Source of the DNA: an uncultured Acidimicrobiia bacterium
GTDB taxonomy: Bacteria; Actinomycetota; Acidimicrobiia; Spongiisociales; JAENVV01
Assembly: GCA_905480085.1 (NCBI GenBank)
Contig: CAJQPD010000302.1
Location: forward strand, 1 to 6,188
Length of the DNA stretch: 6,188 bases
Direction: 5' to 3'
Positions 1-5,479 of this stretch are shown here, in pieces; positions within the stretch are counted from its first letter, which is position 1, and every line of letters starts with the position of its first letter. The translations under genes were made by a program, and so were the position numbers. The notes beneath the pieces were generated by a model. It saw only the letters and a program-made list of their open reading frames with translations. It was not told the DNA's origin and did not search any database.

Positions 1-1385
1 CGTTCGGCGGCAAGGAGGACATGTCCAACCAGGCGCAGACGGCCCTGGCTGCCCACCTGTCTGGTCGGCCGGTCAAGTGCACCATCACCCGTGAACAGAG
101 CTTTTTCATGCACGCCAAGCGGCATCCCATTCGTATCGAAACCCAAGCTGGATGTGACGAGAACGGCAAACTGGTCGGACTCAAAGTTCGGATGATCGGC
201 GATTCCGGACCGTACGCCTCGGTTGGCATGAAGGTACTGGAACGGGCGGCCGGTCACGCCAGCGGACCATACGTTGTGCCGAACATCGACGTACAAGCGA
301 CCGCCGTTCGGACCAACAACTCAGTGTGCGGTGCGTTCCGCGGGTTTGGCGCCAACCAGGCGCAATTTGCCATGGAAGGGGTTATGGATCGGCTGGCCGA
401 GCAGGTCGGGATCAGTGGATGGGAAATGCGCAGCCGCAACGCCATTGAACCTGGAGTCGTCTGGGGACCCGGTCAGGTCATGGATGACGGCTCGGCCGGA
501 GTCCGACTTTGTTTAGAAGCGATTCAGGGTCCCTACGACGAAGCCCGGGCCGCCGGCAAAGCGGTCGGCCTTGGTCTGGCACTCAAGAACTCCGGTCTCG
601 GAAACGGCTTCCTCGAGGTGGCTCGGGCGGTGGTCCGCTTTGAAGAAGATGGCATCGTCGAAGTCCGGCATTGCTGGACTGAAATGGGGCAAGGAATCCA
701 CACCGTCGCGTTGCAGGTGGCTGCCGAGGAGCTCGGGATCGAAGCCAACCGTATCAGGGTGGTAGTCGACACTACCCGTGAACTCGGAGCAGGTCAGACC
801 ACCGGATCGCGGGGCACACTCATGGGAGCCGGATCGGTGCAGGCTGCCTGTCAGGTGGCCATCGCCGATGGTTGCCAGGTAGGCATCGATTACGAGGGTG
901 AGTACCGGGTCGATTGGACGAACAAGCTCTCCGACGGACTCGAAAACCCCATTCTTCACTCCGCGTTTGGCTACGCGGCTCAAATCGTCATCGCCGATAA
1001 GTCGACCGGCAAGATCGAGAAGGTGGTGGCCGCCCACGATGTCGGGCGGGCCGTAAACCCGCAGTTGTGCAAAGGGCAAGTGGAAGGCTCTGTCCATATG
1101 GGTCTTGGATATGCCCTCACCGAAGACTTCCCAACCGACGCCGATGGTCGACCCACCAACATGACGTTGCGAAGCCTCGGGATCCTTCGTCCCAAGGACA
1201 TCCCCGAAATCGAAGTCATCCTCGTTGAAGTACCGCAGCCCCGAGCGCCATATGGGATCAAAGGCGTAGGAGAAATCGGACTCGTACCCACCGCCGGTGC
1301 GGTCGCCCAGGCCCTCTACGAAGTGGACGGGATCCGCCGGAGCCGGCTTCCGATCAACACGCACTCACCGGTGGATTTGTCATGA
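1..1385 (+). CDS. Xanthine dehydrogenase-family molybdopterin-binding subunit (selenium-dependent XDH type), 5' truncated by window
   Basis: This is the large molybdenum-cofactor subunit of a xanthine dehydrogenase-type hydroxylase, which would oxidise a purine such as hypoxanthine or xanthine in the cytoplasm. The reading frame is open from base 3 and begins with FGGKED, the conserved segment whose Glu (codon 15-17) corresponds to substrate-binding Glu802 of bovine XDH. The Met at 21 is therefore internal and the true start lies upstream. Further landmarks are AFRGFG (Arg codon 339-341, equivalent to Arg880), EMGQGIHT near 681-704, a GSRGTL segment near 805-822, HDVGRAVNP near 1038-1064, and KGVGEIGLVP with the catalytic Glu at 1272-1274 (equivalent to Glu1261). 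The C-terminal stretch with LGILRPKDIPEIEV and YGIKGVGEIGLVPTAG resembles the XdhD / selenium-dependent XDH branch more than classical XdhB. Its neighbours, SsnA-like and YgfK-like genes, support that subgroup. Its stop (1383-1385) overlaps an ATG at 1382. Selenium is a labile ligand in this family, so its presence cannot be judged from sequence. Exact substrate is uncertain; another purine or N-heterocycle is possible. Confidence 0.9.
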   Translation, partial: FGGKEDMSNQAQTALAAHLSGRPVKCTITREQSFFMHAKRHPIRIETQAGCDENGKLVGLKVRMIGDSGPYASVGMKVLERAAGHASGPYVVPNIDVQATAVRTNNSVCGAFRGFGANQAQFAMEGVMDRLAEQVGISGWEMRSRNAIEPGVVWGPGQVMDDGSAGVRLCLEAIQGPYDEARAAGKAVGLGLALKNSGLGNGFLEVARAVVRFEEDGIVEVRHCWTEMGQGIHTVALQVAAEELGIEANRIRVVVDTTRELGAGQTTGSRGTLMGAGSVQAACQVAIADGCQVGIDYEGEYRVDWTNKLSDGLENPILHSAFGYAAQIVIADKSTGKIEKVVAAHDVGRAVNPQLCKGQVEGSVHMGLGYALTEDFPTDADGRPTNMTLRSLGILRPKDIPEIEVILVEVPQPRAPYGIKGVGEIGLVPTAGAVAQALYEVDGIRRSRLPINTHSPVDLS

Positions 1386-1420
1386 TCGAACCGGCGATCA
1401 CTGGCCTGAAAGTCGGCTAA
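1382..1420 (+). other. 12-codon mini-ORF, probable remnant start of the SsnA-like gene
   Basis: An ATG at 1382 overlaps the stop of the hydroxylase gene (ATGA), the usual arrangement for translational coupling, and has a weak GGTGGA purine stretch at 1370-1375. It reads MIEPAITGLKVG and stops at TAA 1418-1420. It is in the same frame as the SsnA-like ORF that opens at the very next base. The peptide looks like the first beta strand of an amidohydrolase N-terminus, so this is plausibly the original start of the next gene, cut off by the stop. Alternatives are a leader peptide feeding reinitiation at GTG 1421, or a sequence error at the TAA. Confidence 0.45.
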
Positions 1421-2440
1421 GTGGATACGACACCCGGTCTCGTCTGCGCCCATCACCACCTGTATTCGTCGCTGGCGCGCGGGATGCCCGCCCCTCCCGA
1501 GACCGCAACGACTTTTCAAGGAATTCTGGAGCAGATCTGGTGGCGTCTCGACACCGCCCTGGATCTTGACATGATCGAGTGGTCTGCGAAGCTGGCCGCC
1601 CTCGAGGCCCTTGAAGCCGGAACCACCGGCATCATCGATCATCATGAATCTCCCAACGCCATCGAAGGCAGCTTGTCGGTGGTTGCCCGGGCTTGCGCCG
1701 AGGTGGGTGTCCGGGTCCGTACTGCCTACGGCGTGACAGATCGTCATGGACCGGATGGAGCGCGACGGGGTCTGGAAGAGAATCGTCGCTTCATTTCCGA
1801 GGGTGGCAACGGGCTGGTCGGTATTCACGCTTCGTTCACGTGTTCTCAGGAGACTTTGACCGCGGCTGCCGACCTGGCCGACCAGTTGGGGGTGGGCGTC
1901 CACATACATGTCTGTGAGGGTCCCGAAGATCGTGACGCCCCGGCCAAACTGGAGGGTCTGACGAATGACAAGTGGCTGCTGGCGCATTGTGTGCACCTGC
2001 CCTCTGATCATGAATTGAAAGGCACGATCCTTCACAATCCGATGTCCAACCTGAACAACGCGGTCGGGTATGCCAACCCCGCCCGGTTTGGGAACCCGGT
2101 CGCTCTCGGGACTGACGGGATCGGGGGCAACGTCATCGAATCGTTCCGGCTCGCCTACGTCATGCAGCGGTCGGTCGACGTTACCGCCTCTCCCGACACG
2201 GCCTGGTCGTGGCTTGAGACTGGCTGGGATCTCATGCCAGAAGCCAAAGAGGACTTGGTCACCTGGTCATATCAACCGATGGATCCCTGGCATCTGGCGT
2301 TTACTTCGGGCATTAGACCGATCCGGGTCGAAATCGACGGCCAGGTGGTTCTTGAAGACGGGGTTCCGACGATGGTCGATCCCGTAGAGATTCGCGCCAA
2401 AGCATCCGAACAGGCTGCCCGCCTCCACGCCCGGCTTTAG
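1421..2440 (+). CDS. ssnA: SsnA-like metal-dependent amidohydrolase (ATZ/TRZ-type deaminase/hydrolase), lacking the N-terminal segment
   Basis: A TIM-barrel amidohydrolase that would hydrolytically deaminate or open a purine-type ring using a bound metal. From the GTG at 1421 (339 aa) the full set of metal and catalytic residues is visible: H11 and H13 in CAHHHLY, H163 and E166 in HIHVCE, H189 in LLAHCVHL, and D232 in LGTDGIG. IHASFT (135-140) and HNPMSNLNNAVGY (205-217) are also typical of SsnA. An IWWRLD segment (39-44) and DHHESP (73-78) match E. coli SsnA closely in spirit. E. coli SsnA is about 440 aa and has some 55-60 residues before the HxH motif; here only 10 remain, so the N-terminal half of the composite beta-sandwich is missing while the C-terminal strands (about 296-318) are kept. 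GTG 1421 follows a TAA directly and has no clear Shine-Dalgarno, so the start is poorly supported; reinitiation after the mini-ORF at 1382-1420 is the likeliest route. It could be a decayed gene, a real short form, or a sequencing/assembly artefact. The family call is firm, intactness is not. Confidence 0.8.
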   Translation: MDTTPGLVCAHHHLYSSLARGMPAPPETATTFQGILEQIWWRLDTALDLDMIEWSAKLAALEALEAGTTGIIDHHESPNAIEGSLSVVARACAEVGVRVRTAYGVTDRHGPDGARRGLEENRRFISEGGNGLVGIHASFTCSQETLTAAADLADQLGVGVHIHVCEGPEDRDAPAKLEGLTNDKWLLAHCVHLPSDHELKGTILHNPMSNLNNAVGYANPARFGNPVALGTDGIGGNVIESFRLAYVMQRSVDVTASPDTAWSWLETGWDLMPEAKEDLVTWSYQPMDPWHLAFTSGIRPIRVEIDGQVVLEDGVPTMVDPVEIRAKASEQAARLHARL

Positions 2441-2446
2441 GAGAGG
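2439..2446 (+). promoter_or_regulatory. Ribosome binding site of the ygfK-like gene
   Basis: AGGAGAGG begins on the last two bases of the SsnA-like stop codon and ends five bases before ATG 2452. It supports that ATG as the start and indicates cotranscription with the gene upstream, the gap being only 11 bp. Confidence 0.7.
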
Positions 2447-2451
2447 AAATC

Positions 2452-4227
2452 ATGGCCCCCAAGGTTCCACCGCTTACCCCGTTCCCGCTGGATGTGCTGT
2501 TGCGACGGGTCGCTCACGAATTTGCCAGCCGAAACCGGATCTTTGATTTACCGACTGCTCGGTACTGGAAACCTGACCCCGATGTCGATCTCACCTTCGA
2601 CTTCCTTGGCAGGCCGGCCGCCACCCCGATCGGGCCCGCCGCCGGCCCGCACAGCCAATTGGCCCAGAACATTGTTTTGTCGTGGTTGGGCGGTGCCCGC
2701 CTTTTCGAACTCAAGACAATCCAGGTCATGGACGACCTGGACATCGCCCGACCGTGCATCGATATGGAGACGATTGGCTTCAACATCGAGTGGAGCCAGG
2801 AATTACAGGTCCACGAGTCGCTCGAAGAGTATGTCAAAGCGTGGATGATGATTCATATCCTCAAACAGTGGGACCCGCTCCGCCCCCATGTGGGGCGTGA
2901 CCCCGGACCCCTGGTCTTCGACATGTCGGTTGGTTACGACCTGGCCGGGATATCGAGTCCGAAGGTTGAGGCGTTCATCACGTCCATGATGGACGCCTCA
3001 GTCGAGATCGAGCGGCTTCGGCCGTTGATCCCCGAGTCGTTCGGCGACCTGCGGGATATCGCTTTTCCGACCCGCATCGCCGATACCGTGACGTTGTCGA
3101 CCTTCCATGGGTGTCCTCCCGATGAGATCGAATCGATTACCAAATACCTTATGGATCATCACGGTCTTGACGTCATCGTGAAGCTCAACCCGACGTTGCT
3201 TGGCTTCGGGAGGGTCTGTGAGATCGTTCAACAGCAGCTTGGCTACGAACATATTCGGCTCAACCGGCAGTCCTTCACCGATGACCTGCAATTTGATCGT
3301 GGGGTGGCTCTCATCGAAGAGTTGCGGTCGTATGCCGCCGAACGGGGACGCAAGTTCGGTATCAAACTGACGAATACCCTGGTCGTGGAAAATCACAAGG
3401 ATTTCCTTCCCGATGATCCCATGTATTTGTCCGGTCCGCCGTTGCATGTTCTGGCCACTGCACTCCTCGACGAGCTCATCTCGGCGCTCCCAGACACGTT
3501 CATGGTCGAAGGTCATCGAGGAGACGTACAGGTGAGCTTTTCAGCGGGAATCAACAAAGAGAACCTCTCCCAGGCGATTGGCATGGGGGTGCGGCCGGCG
3601 ACGGTCTGTTCCGACCTCCTCAAACCCGGTGGTTATGGCCGGTTGGCACCGATGTTGACCCGATTGGCCGACGACATGCGGTCGGCCGGTTGTCATTCGC
3701 TCGCCACCTGGCGGCGCCACGTTTGGAACGAGGCAAGAGCGGCCGGATTTCGAGGGGCCGCCCACGCCCACATGAGCGCCATCTTGACGGGGGACCTCAA
3801 CTCGACGTATCACCTCGCAGGGAACGAGAAGTTGCCCCGCCATGTCGATCACAATCTTGAGATGTGGGGATGTGTCGCGTGTAACTTTTGCGTGACCGTC
3901 TGCCCCAACGATGCGTTTTTCCGACTGCCAACCCCCGCGTCGATGGAGATCCCGGGTCGGCAACAATATTTCGTGCTTGCCGAAGCATGTAATGAATGCG
4001 GCAATTGCATGGTCTTTTGCCCCGAGGTGGGTGACCCGGCTCAGATCAAGCCCAAGATCTATGTTGATCCGGCCAGGTTCGCGGCGAGTGTCGGCCAAGG
4101 ATTTCTGGTGGCGGGATCTACCAGTGGATTCACCATCACCGCCGCCGAAGGCTTCGAAGCGGATGTGGCGCGACTCGCCGAAATATTCCACGCGGACGAA
4201 GGGTGGCCGATCCCGCTCGATAAATGA
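2452..4227 (+). CDS. ygfK: YgfK-like iron-sulfur oxidoreductase, compact form (DHOD-like barrel + two 4Fe-4S clusters)
   Basis: A homologue of E. coli YgfK, named there as a putative selenate reductase subunit and encoded beside ssnA and xdhD in a purine-catabolism locus. Residues 1-400 form the dihydropyrimidine/dihydroorotate dehydrogenase-like barrel: GPAAGPHSQLAQN (61-73), FELKTIQ (85-91), DMSVGYDL (157-164), STFHGCPPDEIE (216-227), KLNPTLLG (244-251), KLTNTL (305-310), FSAGI (363-367) and DLLKPGGYGRL (388-398). After a linker of about 70 residues come two CxxCxxCxxxCP cluster motifs, C474/C477/C480/C484 and C513/C516/C519/C523, which would bind two [4Fe-4S] clusters. The protein is 591 aa, whereas E. 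coli YgfK is a little over 1030 aa. What is absent is the central GltD-like part with its Cys-rich and FAD/NAD(P)-binding domains. Flanking motifs are intact and the frame is open throughout, so this looks like a genuine shorter architecture rather than a broken gene. It would need a separate electron-exchange partner. The reaction is not known with certainty; an electron-transfer or pyrimidine/purine-ring redox role is inferred. No membrane segment or signal peptide is seen. Confidence 0.9.
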   Translation: MAPKVPPLTPFPLDVLLRRVAHEFASRNRIFDLPTARYWKPDPDVDLTFDFLGRPAATPIGPAAGPHSQLAQNIVLSWLGGARLFELKTIQVMDDLDIARPCIDMETIGFNIEWSQELQVHESLEEYVKAWMMIHILKQWDPLRPHVGRDPGPLVFDMSVGYDLAGISSPKVEAFITSMMDASVEIERLRPLIPESFGDLRDIAFPTRIADTVTLSTFHGCPPDEIESITKYLMDHHGLDVIVKLNPTLLGFGRVCEIVQQQLGYEHIRLNRQSFTDDLQFDRGVALIEELRSYAAERGRKFGIKLTNTLVVENHKDFLPDDPMYLSGPPLHVLATALLDELISALPDTFMVEGHRGDVQVSFSAGINKENLSQAIGMGVRPATVCSDLLKPGGYGRLAPMLTRLADDMRSAGCHSLATWRRHVWNEARAAGFRGAAHAHMSAILTGDLNSTYHLAGNEKLPRHVDHNLEMWGCVACNFCVTVCPNDAFFRLPTPASMEIPGRQQYFVLAEACNECGNCMVFCPEVGDPAQIKPKIYVDPARFAASVGQGFLVAGSTSGFTITAAEGFEADVARLAEIFHADEGWPIPLDK

Positions 4228-4338
4228 ATCCGGCGTTGAATCGTTATGTGTGAGGACAGTGTGGCAGTCTGGTTTGCGCGTCTCGGAACAGACGGCTGCA
4301 GCGAACAATGAGTTGACATTGACAATGGAGGAGTAAAC
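4228..4338 (+). other. 111-bp intergenic region before the importer genes
   Basis: The only real gap in the window. It holds an imperfect inverted repeat, GCAGTCTG (4264-4271) against CAGA (4289-4292) plus CTGC (4296-4299) with a 3-base bulge and no T-run, so it does not look like a simple intrinsic terminator. A tandem TTGACATTGACA lies at 4313-4324 but is too close to the start codon to serve as a -35 for this gene. No convincing promoter, operator or riboswitch core was recognised; a promoter here for the importer genes remains possible. Confidence 0.4.
4327..4333 (+). promoter_or_regulatory. Strong ribosome binding site of the BMP lipoprotein gene
   Basis: GGAGGAG ends five bases before GTG 4339. 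It decides the start in favour of this GTG, which also yields a complete lipoprotein signal peptide. It is the strongest Shine-Dalgarno in the window, in line with the high expression usual for ABC binding proteins. Confidence 0.8.
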
Positions 4339-5466
4339 GTGAAATTTGGACGACTGAGCGCCCTACTGATAGCTCTACTGCTCGCCCTGGCGGCTTGTGG
4401 GGGCGACGACGCCACCACGACGACCGCGGCAGCGACTGACACCACCAATGCCACCGCGAGCGGCGAGGTCACGAAGGTGGCTTTCGTGTACGTGGCGCCG
4501 ATCGGCGACCTCGGTTGGACGTATTCGCACGAACAGGGCCGCATGGCGGTTGACGCCCTTGACGGCGTGGAAACGACCTACATCGAGAATGTCCCGGAAG
4601 GGCCTGATGCCGAGCGAGTCATTCGTGAGTTCGCGCAGGCCGGGAATGACATCATCATCACCACGTCCTTCGGGTTCATGGACCCGACGTTGACAGTGGC
4701 GGCGGAGTTCCCTGAGGTGCAATTTGTGCATGTTTCCGGGTACAAGTCCGCAGCCAATATGTCGAATATCTTCGGCCGCATGTACCAACCGCGGTACCTC
4801 ACCGGGATGATCGCCGGAGCCCAGACAGAGTCGAACATCATCGGCTTCGTCGCAGCATTCCCGATCCCGGAAGTGATCCGGGGTATCAATGCGTTTACGC
4901 TCGGCGTGCAATCGGTCAATCCTGATGCCGAGGTTCGGGTGGTGTGGACGAACACGTGGTTCGGTCCGCCAGAAGAGAAGGAAGCCGCTGAAGCATTGTT
5001 GGATGCAGGTGCCGATGTCATCGCCCAGCACCAGGACACCACCGAACCGCAGAAGGCCGCCGCCGATCGGGGTGCCTTCTCGGTCGGTTACAACACGGAC
5101 AGTCGGTCCTTCGTTGGAGATTCCCTGCTGAGCGCCCCGATTTGGAATTGGGCCAAAAAGTATGTGCCGTTGGTCGAAGAGATACGGGCCGGCACCTATC
5201 AGGGTGACGAGTCGTGGTGGGGCGGTCTCGATACCGGCGTCGTCGACCTGGCCTCGTATGGTCCTTCGGTCACTCAGGAAACCATTGACCTGGTCGAAGC
5301 CAAGAAGGCTGAGATGATCGCAGGCGACTTTGACGTCTTTTGTGGACCCATTGTCGACCAGGCCGGTACCGAACAGGTTGCCGAAGGCACGTGTATGGAT
5401 GACGGAGCCATGCTCGGGATGTTCTTCTTTGTCAAGGGTGTCGTCGGGGAAATCCCGGCGGGATAG
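4339..5466 (+). CDS. BMP-family lipoprotein, ABC importer substrate-binding protein (probable purine/nucleoside)
   Basis: An extracytoplasmic substrate-binding lipoprotein of the BMP/PnrA family, which delivers purine bases or nucleosides to an ABC importer. The N-terminus has K2 and R5, a hydrophobic core (about 7-18) and the lipobox LAAC with the lipidated Cys at 20. A Thr/Ala-rich linker follows (about 25-41). The mature part starts with VAFVYVAPIGDLGWTYSHE (47-65), the hallmark first strand and ligand loop of BMP proteins. Then come the ITTSFGFMDP segment (107-116), a GRMYQPRYLTGMIAG stretch (146-160), FVAAFPIPEVIRGINAF (170-186), DVIAQHQDT (226-234), SVGYN (248-252) and the C-terminal FVKGVVGEIP (364-373). 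Length 375 aa is usual for the family. The GTG start has a strong ribosome binding site. The ATPase gene follows after 13 bp. Two Cys, 335 and 352, flank the loop near the C-terminus and could form a disulfide. Family assignment is secure; purine specificity rests on the catabolic genes upstream. Confidence 0.92.
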   Translation: MKFGRLSALLIALLLALAACGGDDATTTTAAATDTTNATASGEVTKVAFVYVAPIGDLGWTYSHEQGRMAVDALDGVETTYIENVPEGPDAERVIREFAQAGNDIIITTSFGFMDPTLTVAAEFPEVQFVHVSGYKSAANMSNIFGRMYQPRYLTGMIAGAQTESNIIGFVAAFPIPEVIRGINAFTLGVQSVNPDAEVRVVWTNTWFGPPEEKEAAEALLDAGADVIAQHQDTTEPQKAAADRGAFSVGYNTDSRSFVGDSLLSAPIWNWAKKYVPLVEEIRAGTYQGDESWWGGLDTGVVDLASYGPSVTQETIDLVEAKKAEMIAGDFDVFCGPIVDQAGTEQVAEGTCMDDGAMLGMFFFVKGVVGEIPAG

Positions 5467-5470
5467 GGAA
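5465..5470 (+). promoter_or_regulatory. Ribosome binding site of the ABC ATPase gene
   Basis: AGGGAA overlaps the TAG stop of the lipoprotein gene and lies nine bases before ATG 5480. The site is moderate and much weaker than that of the binding-protein gene, which fits a lower ATPase yield from a shared transcript. Confidence 0.5.
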
Positions 5471-5479
5471 CAAACACGG

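Noticed and set aside
513..1364. Minus-strand open frame of 283 codons opposite the molybdenum hydroxylase
   Set aside because: The plus strand carries an unmistakable conserved enzyme across the whole stretch; the antisense product has no family features.
2720..2741. 8-bp inverted repeat (TCCAGGTC / GACCTGGA) inside ygfK
   Set aside because: Short, inside conserved coding sequence, and of a size expected by chance in a window of this length.
3541..4308. Minus-strand open frame of 255 codons opposite the 3' half of ygfK
   Set aside because: Shadow of the iron-sulfur and barrel coding region; no motifs and no plausible ribosome binding context.
4313..4324. TTGACATTGACA as a sigma-70 -35 box for the lipoprotein gene
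   Set aside because: With usual spacing the -10 would fall on or past the GTG start at 4339, where no TATAAT-like sequence exists.
4325..4336. ATG GAG GAG TAA mini-ORF just before the lipoprotein gene
   Set aside because: It consists of the Shine-Dalgarno itself and has no ribosome binding site of its own; best explained as chance.
4228..4338. Purine riboswitch before the importer
   Set aside because: The conserved core loops and three-way junction of purine aptamers are not seen; only a bulged stem is present.
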